A DNA stretch of 25,490 nt from Gammaproteobacteria bacterium (lineage in GTDB: Bacteria > Pseudomonadota > Gammaproteobacteria > Steroidobacterales > Steroidobacteraceae), in NCBI GenBank assembly GCA_005877965.1, contig VBNP01000001.1, positions 1 to 25,490 on the forward strand. The letters are read 5' to 3'. Shown one piece after another: positions 6,637 through 14,005 of the stretch (within the stretch, counting starts at the first letter, position 1; every line of letters begins with the position of its first letter). The position numbers were made by a program, and so were the translations under genes. The notes beneath the pieces were generated by a model. That model had not been told where the DNA came from, made no database searches, and saw only the letters and a program-made list of their open reading frames with translations.

Positions 6637-6642
6637 TATGAT
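6637..6642 (+). promoter_or_regulatory. Possible -10 element in the ubiK/DUF4124 divergent gap
   Basis: The 261-base gap 6521-6781 holds no convincing gene. TATGAT (6637-6642) is the best -10 hexamer for the rightward gene but lacks a good -35 (TCACCT at 17 bases). Also present are the palindrome GGCTTAAGCC (6701-6710) and two copies of GGTGTGAC (6685-6692 and 6718-6725) on either side of it. None can be tied to a known regulator. Confidence 0.25.
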
Positions 6643-6781
6643 CTGTGAGTGCGCCTCTGGCGGTCGGGGCCGGGTTGTCGCTATGGTGTGACCCCTGGCG
6701 GGCTTAAGCCTGCGGCGGGTGTGACGGAGTTCAAGGGTCGCGCCGGCCGCCAGCGCCATACTGATCGGCGGGAGGCCTTTT

Positions 6782-7312
6782 ATGTCGCGACTGCTACCCA
6801 TCACCGCCCTGCTTCTGGCCGGGGTGCTCACCAGCGCCCGGGCCGACGTCTATCGCTGGATCGATGAGCACGGCGTGCCGCATTACAGCGATCAGTGGGT
6901 GCCGGGATCGGTGGTCATCAAGACGATCAAGCCGCACCCGTCAACCTTCACCTCCACGGCGCGCGCCACCGAGCACCGCAGCCTCCCGAACAACGGCCTC
7001 TCCACGGAATTCACCGATCAGGCCAACGCCCGGGCGGTGCAGCAGGACATGGCCAAGACACGCGAAGTACAGTGCAAGGCGGCGAAGGACCGCTACATGA
7101 AGGCCATCCAGTCGCGCCGCATCGTCAAGCAAAACAAGGACGGCGAGCGCGAGGTCCTGTCCGACGAAGCGGCCGACGCCTTTCGCGAGCAGGCGCGCAA
7201 GGACGTGCAGGACCACTGCGGCAGCGTGCCCGCTTTCACTCCTGAGCCGATACCCGAGCCGCAGCCCATACCCGAGCCGAAGGTCAATCCCGCCGAGGCG
7301 ACGTCGCCCTGA
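6782..7312 (+). CDS. DUF4124-domain periplasmic protein
   Basis: A 176-residue exported protein. The signal peptide (about 1-21, ending SARA) is followed by the DUF4124 signature DVYRWIDEHGVPHYSDQWVPG (split here: DVYRWIDEHG, VPHYSDQW). The middle is charged and helical, with two Cys (QCKAAKDRY and DHCGSVP) that may form a disulfide. The C-terminus is Pro/Glu-rich with PEPIPEPQPIPEPK, a rigid spacer-like tail. The function of DUF4124 is unknown; such proteins are common in proteobacterial periplasms. The start is supported by GGGAGG 7 bases upstream. It has no evident operon partners. Confidence 0.85.
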   Translation: MSRLLPITALLLAGVLTSARADVYRWIDEHGVPHYSDQWVPGSVVIKTIKPHPSTFTSTARATEHRSLPNNGLSTEFTDQANARAVQQDMAKTREVQCKAAKDRYMKAIQSRRIVKQNKDGEREVLSDEAADAFREQARKDVQDHCGSVPAFTPEPIPEPQPIPEPKVNPAEATSP

Positions 7313-7320
7313 CGCGCCCG

Positions 7321-7341
7321 CCTCCCGGGGGATCCGGGAGG
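7321..7341. terminator. Hairpin after the DUF4124 gene, no T-run
   Basis: CCTCCCGG (7321-7328) and CCGGGAGG (7334-7341) form an 8-bp stem with loop GGGAT, 8 bases after the DUF4124 stop. No T-run follows on either strand, so it may be a weak terminator or an mRNA-stabilising hairpin. Confidence 0.4.
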
Positions 7342-7414
7342 AGTCGATTCGCGCGCCACCTACGCTCTATAGTGACGCCCGCGGCCGCTCCGGCCGCACG
7401 GGTGCGGGGAGCCA

Positions 7415-8314
7415 ATGCGCGTAGGTTTTGTCGGGCTCGGCGCCATGGGCACGCACATGGCGCGCAATCTGCACCGTGCGGGAATGCTGGCCGCGGTCTG
7501 GAACCGCAGCGCCGAGAAGGCGCGCACGCTGGCCTCCGAACTCGACGTTACGGCTCCCGCGACGCTCGAGCAGCTCGCCGCCGGCAGCGAGGTGGTGGTG
7601 TCGTGCGTCTCGGCCGACGCGGACGTGCTCGAGGTGGCGCGCGCCCTGGCACCGGGACTTAAGTCCGGCGCGCTCATGCTCGACTGCTCCACCATCGGCG
7701 CCGAGACCGCCCGCCAGGCGGCCGCACTCTTCGCTCCCCGCGGCGTCGAGTTCCTCGATTGTCCGGTGAGCGGCGGGGTGGAGGGCGCGCGCGACGCCCA
7801 GCTTGCCATCATGGCCGGCGGCACGCCCGCGGGCTTCGAGCGGGCGCTGCCGATCCTCGCGGCGCTCGGCCGCACCATCACGCACTTCGGCCCGAGCGGC
7901 AGCGGTCAGGCCGCCAAGGCCACCAACCAGATCATGTGCGCGGGCATCATCGAGGCGGTCGCGGAAGCGATGGCGTTCGCGCGCGCGCAGGGGTTGCCGC
8001 TCGAGAAGCTCATCGACACCCTCGGCAAGGGCGCGGGCTCGAGCTGGTACTTCGTGCATCGCGCGCCCAACATGGTGCGTGGCGCCTACCCGGCGGGCTT
8101 CCGGGTGCGTCTGCATGCCAAGGATCTCGGCATCTGCCGCGAGATGGCGGCGCGCTTCGGCGTCGCACTGCCGGTCGTGGAGCGCATGCTCGCCGAGTAC
8201 GCCGAGCTCGTGGCGCGCGGCTACGGCGATGAGGACATCTCGGCCACCTACCGGCTCAAGGCCGAGCTGTTCGAGCGCACCAACATCATGGGCGCGCCGG
8301 CCCGCGGCACATGA
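7415..8314 (+). CDS. NAD(P)-dependent beta-hydroxyacid dehydrogenase (3-hydroxyisobutyrate dehydrogenase family)
   Basis: A 299-residue cytosolic oxidoreductase. The N-terminal Rossmann fold has GLGAMG (7-12); the family substrate loop DCPVSGG (115-121) and catalytic Lys168 in GQAAKATNQ are present, with Asn171 close by. Members oxidise 3-hydroxyisobutyrate or reduce tartronate semialdehyde, succinic semialdehyde or glyoxylate; the exact substrate cannot be decided here. Its stop overlaps the start of the kinase gene (ATGA at 8311-8314), so it is translationally coupled to a two-component system, an unusual partner. Confidence 0.9.
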   Translation: MRVGFVGLGAMGTHMARNLHRAGMLAAVWNRSAEKARTLASELDVTAPATLEQLAAGSEVVVSCVSADADVLEVARALAPGLKSGALMLDCSTIGAETARQAAALFAPRGVEFLDCPVSGGVEGARDAQLAIMAGGTPAGFERALPILAALGRTITHFGPSGSGQAAKATNQIMCAGIIEAVAEAMAFARAQGLPLEKLIDTLGKGAGSSWYFVHRAPNMVRGAYPAGFRVRLHAKDLGICREMAARFGVALPVVERMLAEYAELVARGYGDEDISATYRLKAELFERTNIMGAPARGT

Positions 8315-9399
8315 AGACCGACTCCGGCCGCGAGCACGCGTTCTACCTGCCGGACTTCTGCACCTCGCGCGCCACGCTCGCCATCGTGCTCATCGTCGAG
8401 CTCACCGCGTTCGTGCTCACGCTCGCGCGCCAGAGCCTGGCGGTCGACTTCTGGACCGACCTGGTGCGCACCTCGATGTTCCTGCTGTGGATCGGACTCG
8501 CGGGCGCGGCGCTGCTGTGCGCCGTGCGCGAGCCGCTGGCGCGTTCGACGGTGGCGGTGGGTTCGGCGGCGGTGCTGGCGCTCATCACCGCGGTGGTCGC
8601 GACGGTGTCGGTGTGCGCGTACCTGATCGGGCGCACGCAGATGGTGATCGACGCCGGGGGCGCGGCCCTGTTCCCCCAGTCCGCGGGCAACTTCGCACTC
8701 CGCAACGTCTGGATCGGGCTGGTGGTGACCGGGCTCGCGCTGCGCTATTTCTACGTGGCGCACGAGTGGCGCTGCAGCGTGGAGCTGCGCGCCGCGGCGC
8801 GCGTGCACGCGCTGCAGGCGCGCATCCGGCCGCACTTTCTCTTCAACAGCATGAACACCATCGCCGCTCTCACGCGCAGCAATCCCTCGCGTGCGGAAGC
8901 GGCGGTGCAGGACCTGGCGGACCTGTTCCGCGCCACGCTGAGCGACAAGCGCGACACCATCACGCTGGCGGAGGAGCTCGAGGTCGCGCGCACCTATCAG
9001 CGCATGGAGCAGCTGCGCCTGGGAGGGCGGCTGCAGGTGGACTGGAAGACCGACCCGCTGCCCGCCAATGCGCTGGTGCCGCATCTGATGATCCAGCCGC
9101 TGCTCGAGAACGCGATCTATCATGGCATCGAGCCGCGCGCCGAGGGCGGCACGGTGACCATTACCGGCGAGGTCGGCGGCGGGCTCGTGACCATCGTGGT
9201 GCGCAACCCGCTCGATCCGAGTCCGGGAGAGCGCGACGGCAACCGTCTGGCGCTCGCCAACATCCGCGAGCGCCTCAGCCTCATGTACGGCGAGCGGGCG
9301 CTCATGAAGTCGGGGCGCTTCGACGCGGAGTACATCGTGACGCTGAGGTTCCCGCTCATCGAACAGCCCGCGGGCGCCGCCGCCGCGCGGCCCGCCTGA
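8311..9399 (+). CDS. algZ: AlgZ/LytS-type sensor histidine kinase
   Basis: A 362-residue membrane kinase. About four hydrophobic segments (roughly 22-42, 52-72, 83-106, 133-150) are followed by the His_kinase domain with His175 in RIRPHFLFNSMNT, the N box PLLENAIYHGI (263-273) and a C-terminal G-box-like GNRLALANIRERL (310-322). This is the non-classical LytS/AlgZ (FimS) family, which works with LytTR regulators. In Pseudomonas AlgZ/AlgR control alginate, twitching motility and virulence genes. The AlgR-type partner starts 4 bases after the stop. The signal sensed is unknown. Confidence 0.9.
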   Translation: MKTDSGREHAFYLPDFCTSRATLAIVLIVELTAFVLTLARQSLAVDFWTDLVRTSMFLLWIGLAGAALLCAVREPLARSTVAVGSAAVLALITAVVATVSVCAYLIGRTQMVIDAGGAALFPQSAGNFALRNVWIGLVVTGLALRYFYVAHEWRCSVELRAAARVHALQARIRPHFLFNSMNTIAALTRSNPSRAEAAVQDLADLFRATLSDKRDTITLAEELEVARTYQRMEQLRLGGRLQVDWKTDPLPANALVPHLMIQPLLENAIYHGIEPRAEGGTVTITGEVGGGLVTIVVRNPLDPSPGERDGNRLALANIRERLSLMYGERALMKSGRFDAEYIVTLRFPLIEQPAGAAAARPA

Positions 9400-9403
9400 G
9401 CCC

Positions 9404-10147
9404 ATGGGCGTCGCGACCAAGCTGAGAGTCCTCATCGTCGACGACGAGCCGCCGGCGCGCGAGCGGCTGCGGAGCCTGCTCGCCGAGATCGCCGACGTCG
9501 AGGTGATCGGCGAGGCCGTGAACGGCCACGAGGCCCTCAAGGAAAGCCACGACCTCGCCCCCGACGTGGTGCTGCTGGACGTGCGCATGCCGGGGATGGA
9601 CGGGATCGAGGCGGCGCGGCACCTGAACGTGCTGGAAGAGCCGCCGGCGGTGATCTTCACCACCGCCTACGATCAGTACGCGGTCGAGGCTTTCGATGCG
9701 CATGCCGTGGGATACCTGCTGAAACCGGTGCGCAAGGAGCAGCTGGCCGCTTCCCTCGCCCGCGCCGGCCGCCTGACGCGCGCGCAGCTGCAGAGACTCG
9801 CGGCCGCCGGCGAGGAGCGGCGCAGCCACATCGCCGCGCGCCACCGCGAGGGGGTGAGGCTCATCCCCATCGAGAAGGTGCAGTACTTCCTCGCCGATCA
9901 GAAATACACCACCGTCCGACACGTCAACGGCGAGGATCTGATCGAGGATTCGCTGCGGCTGCTGGAGAGCGAGTTCGGCGCGGCGTTCGTGCGCATCCAC
10001 CGCAACGCGCTGGTGGGCGTGAAATACCTCGAGCGCATCGAGCGCAATGCCGACGGTCAGTGCTTCGTGCGGCTGCGCGGTTGCGAGGCGCCGCTGCAGG
10101 TGAGCCGGCGCATGGCGGGGGAGCTGAAGGAGCGGTTCAGGATCTGA
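9404..10147 (+). CDS. algR: AlgR/LytR-type response regulator (LytTR DNA-binding domain)
   Basis: A 247-residue regulator. The receiver domain has the acidic pair Asp13/Asp14 (IVDDE), phospho-acceptor Asp59 (VVLLDVRMPG), TTAYD and Lys (LLKPV). After a linker (about 125-145) comes a LytTR domain: VRLIPIEKVQYFLADQKY, then SEFGAAFVRIHRNALV and VSRRMAGELKERF. Phosphorylated by the upstream kinase, it would bind target promoters as a dimer. It ends the three-gene operon that starts with the hydroxyacid dehydrogenase and converges on the UppS-like gene 26 bases away. Confidence 0.93.
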   Translation: MGVATKLRVLIVDDEPPARERLRSLLAEIADVEVIGEAVNGHEALKESHDLAPDVVLLDVRMPGMDGIEAARHLNVLEEPPAVIFTTAYDQYAVEAFDAHAVGYLLKPVRKEQLAASLARAGRLTRAQLQRLAAAGEERRSHIAARHREGVRLIPIEKVQYFLADQKYTTVRHVNGEDLIEDSLRLLESEFGAAFVRIHRNALVGVKYLERIERNADGQCFVRLRGCEAPLQVSRRMAGELKERFRI

Positions 10148-10173
10148 CCGTGCCGCGCCGCCCCCGACCGAGG

Positions 10174-10884
10174 CTATCCATGGTTCGCCGTTGCGAGGGT
10201 GTCGGCGACAATGCGGCCAAAGCGCCGCTCGCGGTGGCGATACGCCGCGAGCGCGTGTCGGAAGGCCTGCTGGTCGAAATCCGGCCACAGGGCTTCCGCG
10301 AAATACAGCTCCGCGTACGCGCACTCCCACAGCAGGAAGTCGCTCAAGCGCTGCTCGCCGCCGGTGCGAATCAGCAGATCCACTTCGGGCGCCGGCGCCA
10401 AGGCATGATCGACGTCCGCGAGCCGCTCGGCGAAGCGCGCCCGGTCGATGCCGGGCTCGGATTGCAGGCGCCGGCAGGCTTCGAGGAGGCTATGTTGCGA
10501 GGAGTAGTCCACGGCGATGCGCAGATGCATCCTGTTGCAATGCGCGGTCGCCTGCTCGCTGCGCTCGATCTCCCGGCACAGGCCGGGAGGGAGTCGATCC
10601 CGCCGACCGATGACATTGATGCGGACGGACCGATCCACGCAGCGCTGTGTCTGAGTCAGCAGATGCCGGCGCAGCAGCGTGAACAAGGCACTGACTTCGG
10701 CAGCCGGCCGGCTCCAGTTGGCGGCCGAGAATGCGTACAGCGTCAGAGTCGTGATGCCGTGCCGCACCGCAGCTTCCACCACCGCGTCGACGGCCCTGGC
10801 GCCGGCGCGATGCCCGGCGCTGCGTGGCAGGTGACGGCGCGACGCCCACCGTCCGTTGCCGTCCATGATGACCGCTATGTGCAT
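10174..10884 (-). CDS. Divergent UppS-like cis-prenyltransferase
   Basis: A 236-residue enzyme of the undecaprenyl diphosphate synthase superfamily, which condenses isopentenyl diphosphate units in cis. Key parts remain: catalytic Asp8 in MDGNGRW, AFSAANW (51-57), and IRTGGEQRLSDFLLWECAYAE (Arg173, Glu177, Arg179, Ser181 and Glu192). The motif normally reading NYGGR is DYSSQ here (127-131), and SNFLLW is SDFLLW, which marks a paralogue group apart from housekeeping UppS. None of the usual uppS neighbours (frr, cdsA, dxr) is present. It may make a different chain length. No Shine-Dalgarno precedes the ATG at 10884; an operator-like sequence ends four bases upstream. Confidence 0.85.
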   Translation of the reverse strand: MHIAVIMDGNGRWASRRHLPRSAGHRAGARAVDAVVEAAVRHGITTLTLYAFSAANWSRPAAEVSALFTLLRRHLLTQTQRCVDRSVRINVIGRRDRLPPGLCREIERSEQATAHCNRMHLRIAVDYSSQHSLLEACRRLQSEPGIDRARFAERLADVDHALAPAPEVDLLIRTGGEQRLSDFLLWECAYAELYFAEALWPDFDQQAFRHALAAYRHRERRFGRIVADTLATANHG

Positions 10885-10890
10885 GATGAA

Positions 10891-10910
10891 GTACTTTGTC
10901 TTGTAGAGTT
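10891..10910. promoter_or_regulatory. Operator-like site 2, before the UppS-like gene
   Basis: AAGTACTTTGT then, after five bases, AGAGT (10889-10909) repeats the layout of site 1 at 11955-11975: the left half is identical and the right half keeps AGAGT. It is a weaker palindrome than site 1. It ends four bases from the UppS-like start codon and lies in the 42-base gap after the regulator gene. Confidence 0.5.
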
Positions 10911-10926
10911 GCCAACCAAGAAAATA

Positions 10927-11316
10927 TCAGCGCCCGCGGGTAGCCTTGATCACGGCTTCGACGTGGTCGAGATAGCGATGCAACGCCGTCCGCCCCGGCG
11001 ACGTGAGTCGATAGACCGACTGCGGACGACGATCCTCGAAGGACTTGGTACAGGTCAGGTATCCGGCCTCCTCGAGCTTGCGGGCGTGCGCGCTGAGGTT
11101 GCCGTCGCTCACGTCAAACAGCTCCTTGAGCTGATTGAAGGTCAGCTGCTCGCGCACCGCCAGGGCACTCATGATTCCGAGGCGCACGCGCTCGTACACC
11201 AGCCGATCGGCTCCGGCACGCGCATTTTCACGCCCCGACCCGGGCACGCTCGCCAGCTTCGGACGTTTCGGCGTCGCCGCTGCCGCCGTCGCGCGCGCCT
11301 TCACCTTAGCGGCCAT
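10927..11316 (-). CDS. Winged-helix transcriptional regulator
   Basis: A 129-residue DNA-binding protein. After a basic Lys/Ala-rich tail (1-38) comes a winged-helix domain: VYERVRLGIMSALA, LTFNQLKELFDVS, recognition helix region DGNLSAHARKLEEAGYL (71-87), then the wing SFEDRRPQSVYRLTSPGR. This resembles the short MarR/ArsR-like winged-helix regulators that pair with multi-pass membrane proteins. No metal-binding Cys cluster or ligand domain is visible. It overlaps the upstream membrane-protein gene by 11 bases and precedes the UppS-like gene. The repeated sites at 10889-10909 and 11955-11976 are its likely operators (inference). Confidence 0.85.
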   Translation of the reverse strand: MAAKVKARATAAAATPKRPKLASVPGSGRENARAGADRLVYERVRLGIMSALAVREQLTFNQLKELFDVSDGNLSAHARKLEEAGYLTCTKSFEDRRPQSVYRLTSPGRTALHRYLDHVEAVIKATRGR

Positions 11317-11920
11317 GGCCCGCTCGTCCGATCAGAAAGCCAAACAGCAGGTGCAGACCCCCGAATCCGGTGCCGAGCATGAGCGTCTGCAGACCATCGG
11401 GCAGCACGAGCGCGAGCAGCCCCAGTGCGATGAACAATCCGCCCATCACGGCGATGGCGCCGCTGGTGGGCACGCTGGCGGCGACCAGGCCGCACCCGTA
11501 CAGCAGCAACCAGGTGCCCGGAATGGCGTGCAGATTGCCCGAGCTCCAATGCACCGCGGTCATGACCAGGCCGGCGAACATCGAGGGGACGAGGCACAGG
11601 GCAAGCTTGCGAATGGGCGTACCGGAAAGGGTCAGCCCCCGCAGGGACGCGGGTCGCGCCATCAGCGCCAGCCCTAAGCCGGCGGCGACGACCGCGGCGA
11701 GCAACCAGATGAGAAGCCAATGCGCGCGCAGCGCGGCGGTCGAGGACAGCCCGGCGGCGAGCAGACCCACGATACCCATGGCGCTGCCGGCGGATCCGGG
11801 GACCGCGATCGAGGAGGCCGCCTCCATGGTGGCGCGTATGTAGCGCAGCGTCGCGGCGACCTGGGAATCAATCGGGACTGGATGGGCGGACTGCACGGTG
11901 TGCTTCTGCCGGTCGGTCAC
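11306..11920 (-). CDS. Six-helix integral membrane protein of unknown function
   Basis: A 204-residue protein with a short polar N-terminus including ATLRYIRATMEAASS, then about six hydrophobic segments (roughly 43-61, 66-88, 104-124, 134-152, 156-173, 178-197). No enzymatic motif is recognised. The start is GTG at 11920; ATG at 11827 would drop the conserved-looking RYIRATME segment. It is the first gene of a unit with the winged-helix regulator (11-base overlap) and probably the UppS-like enzyme. The context suggests a membrane or lipid-carrier role, but that is inference. TTGACA (11956-11951) is a perfect -35 for this gene, with a poor -10 near 11933-11928. Confidence 0.75.
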   Translation of the reverse strand: MTDRQKHTVQSAHPVPIDSQVAATLRYIRATMEAASSIAVPGSAGSAMGIVGLLAAGLSSTAALRAHWLLIWLLAAVVAAGLGLALMARPASLRGLTLSGTPIRKLALCLVPSMFAGLVMTAVHWSSGNLHAIPGTWLLLYGCGLVAASVPTSGAIAVMGGLFIALGLLALVLPDGLQTLMLGTGFGGLHLLFGFLIGRAGHGR

Positions 11921-11954
11921 GGGTCGAAGCTAGTCGCAGCGGCAATGTGCTGTC

Positions 11955-11977
11955 AAGTACTTTGTACTACAGAGTAT
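11955..11977. promoter_or_regulatory. Operator-like palindrome (site 1) before the membrane-protein gene
   Basis: TACTTTGTA (11958-11966), one C, then TACAGAGTA (11968-11976): 9-base half sites that are reverse complements except at one position. The palindrome adjoins the perfect -35 TTGACA (11956-11951, minus strand), so a bound dimer would block RNA polymerase. A related copy lies before the UppS-like gene. Confidence 0.7.
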
Positions 11978-12000
11978 ACGCCGCAGCCGCGTGAGTGGCT

Positions 12001-13353
12001 CTACAGGATGTAGCGGCTCAGGTCCTCGTCCTGGACCAGTTTCCCCAGGTGATCGTCGACGTACTTCGCGTCGATGGTCACGGAGCCCTGGCCGTCGGGC
12101 TTGCCGTTCTGCTCCGCCGCCTCGTAGGAGACGGTCTCGAGCAGGCGTTCCATGACCGTGTGCAGGCGCCGCGCCCCGATGTTCTCGGTGCGTTCGTTCA
12201 CCTGAAAGGCGATCTCGGCGATGCGCCGCACGCCATCGGGGGCGAACTCGACCCGCACGCCTTCGGTCGCCATCAGCGCCGTGTACTGCGTCGTGAGCGA
12301 GGCATCGGGCTCGGTGAGAATGCGCACGAAGTCGCCCACGTTCAGGGAGTCGAGCTCCACGCGGATCGGCAACCGGCCCTGCAGTTCCGGGATCAGGTCC
12401 GAGGGCTTGGAGAGGCTGAACGCGCCGGAGGCGATGAACAGCACGTGGTCGGTCTTCACCGGGCCGTACTTGGTCGCCACCGTCGAGCCTTCGACCAGCG
12501 GCAGCAGGTCGCGCTGCACGCCCTCGCGCGAGACGTCCGCGCCGAGGGTCTCCTGGCGGCGCGTCACCTTGTCGATCTCGTCGATGAACACGATGCCGTT
12601 CTGTTCGGCATTGGCGAGCGCCTGGATCTTGAGCTCGTCCTCGTTGATGAGCTTGCCGGCCTCCTCGTCGGTGAGGAGCTTGAGGGCCTCGCGCACCTTC
12701 AGCTTGCGGGTGCGGGTGCGGTTGCCCCCCAGGTTCTGGAACATCGACTGCAGCTGCTGCTGCATCTCCTCCATGCCCGGAGGCGCCATGATCTCCACGC
12801 CCATCGGCAGGATGCGCAGCTCGATCTCGATTTCCCGGTCGTCGAGCTCGTGCTCACGCAACATCTTGCGGAATTTCTGGCGCGTCTCCCCGTCGCGCGC
12901 GGGCGCGGGCTCGTCGGTGGAGAACCCCATCATGCGCGGCTTGGGCAGGAGCGTGTCCAGCACGCGCTCCTCGGCGGCGTCCAGCGCCCGCTCGCGCACC
13001 TTGGCCATCTCCTGCTCGCGGGTGATTTTCACGGCGACGTCCGCCAGATCCTTGACGATCGAGTCGACATCGCGGCCGACGTAGCCGACCTCGGTGAACT
13101 TGGTGGCCTCCACCTTCACGAACGGCGCGTTGGCGAGCTTCGCCAGGCGCCGCGCGATCTCGGTCTTGCCGACGCCGGTCGGGCCGATCATGAGAATGTT
13201 CTTGGGCGTGATCTCCTGGCGCAGCGGCTCGCCGACCTGCATGCGACGCCAGCGGTTGCGCAGCGCGATGGCCACGGCGCGCTTGGCCGCGTCCTGGCCG
13301 ACGATATGTTTGTCGAGCTCCTGGACGATCTGGCGCGGCGTCAGGGATGACAT
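12001..13353 (-). CDS. hslU: HslU, ATPase subunit of the HslVU protease
   Basis: A 450-residue AAA+ unfoldase that feeds proteins to HslV in the cytoplasm. Seen: the N-terminal LTPRQIVQELDKHIVGQ, Walker A GPTGVGKT (57-64), Walker B VFIDEIDK, the intermediate domain (about 110-240), sensor segments, and the conserved C-terminal LSRYIL tail that inserts into HslV. Length is normal. It starts 5 bases after hslV and is the last gene of the dapF-DUF484-xerC-hslV-hslU run. Confidence 0.98.
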   Translation of the reverse strand: MSSLTPRQIVQELDKHIVGQDAAKRAVAIALRNRWRRMQVGEPLRQEITPKNILMIGPTGVGKTEIARRLAKLANAPFVKVEATKFTEVGYVGRDVDSIVKDLADVAVKITREQEMAKVRERALDAAEERVLDTLLPKPRMMGFSTDEPAPARDGETRQKFRKMLREHELDDREIEIELRILPMGVEIMAPPGMEEMQQQLQSMFQNLGGNRTRTRKLKVREALKLLTDEEAGKLINEDELKIQALANAEQNGIVFIDEIDKVTRRQETLGADVSREGVQRDLLPLVEGSTVATKYGPVKTDHVLFIASGAFSLSKPSDLIPELQGRLPIRVELDSLNVGDFVRILTEPDASLTTQYTALMATEGVRVEFAPDGVRRIAEIAFQVNERTENIGARRLHTVMERLLETVSYEAAEQNGKPDGQGSVTIDAKYVDDHLGKLVQDEDLSRYIL

Positions 13354-13358
13354 GATGC

Positions 13359-13928
13359 TCAGACCCCGCCCCCCTGGGTGCGTTTCAATTCCTCGATGAC
13401 CACGTTGCGGTTGGTGTAGATGCAGATGTCGGCGGCGATATTGAGCGAGCGCTCCACGATGCTGCGCGCATCGAGAGTGGAGCCTTCCAGCAGCGCGCGC
13501 GCGGCGGCCAGCGCGAACTGCCCGCCGGAGCCGATGGCGGCCACGTCGTAGTCGGGCTCGATCACGTCGCCGTTGCCGGAGATCACCAGCAGCTTGTCCG
13601 GATCCCCCACCAGCAGCAGCGCCTCCAGACGCCGCAGGTAGCGGTCCGAGCGCCAGTCCTTGGCAAGCTCGATCGCGGCGCGCGTGAGGTTGCCGTATTT
13701 CTCGAGCTTGCCTTCGAAGCGCTCGAACAGCGTGAAGGCATCGGCCGTGCCGCCGGCAAAACCGGCGAGCACCCGGTCGTTGGCGAGCCGGCGCACCTTG
13801 CGCGCGTTGCCCTTCATGACGGTGTTGCCGAGGGTGACCTGGCCGTCGCCCCCCAGGGCCAGCGCACCGTTGCGGCGCACGCCGAGGATAGTCGTGCCGT
13901 GAGGATTGAAGCCTGACTTGTCGCTCAT
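13359..13928 (-). CDS. hslV: HslV, peptidase subunit of the HslVU protease
   Basis: A 189-residue Thr peptidase that forms a double hexamer capped by HslU. The mature N-terminus TTILGVRRNG is clear, but it is preceded by MSDKSGFNPHG, so Thr12 would be the catalytic Thr after removal of an 11-residue propeptide rather than just Met; a short leader ending in HG occurs in some HslV lineages. Lys (VMKGNARKVRRL) and the GGQFALAAARALL segment fit the family. No start codon lies nearer the Thr. Confidence 0.97.
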   Translation of the reverse strand: MSDKSGFNPHGTTILGVRRNGALALGGDGQVTLGNTVMKGNARKVRRLANDRVLAGFAGGTADAFTLFERFEGKLEKYGNLTRAAIELAKDWRSDRYLRRLEALLLVGDPDKLLVISGNGDVIEPDYDVAAIGSGGQFALAAARALLEGSTLDARSIVERSLNIAADICIYTNRNVVIEELKRTQGGGV

Positions 13929-14005
13929 GGGTTTCCGTAAGTCAGCGCGCCGGCGGTGAGATCGACGCGCCGTCCCGGGTGCGCGATTTCAGGCCTCCGT
14001 CCGCC

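Noticed and set aside
12221..13084. Long open frame antisense to hslU
   Set aside because: Ser/Arg-rich shadow of the conserved hslU frame with no recognisable domain.
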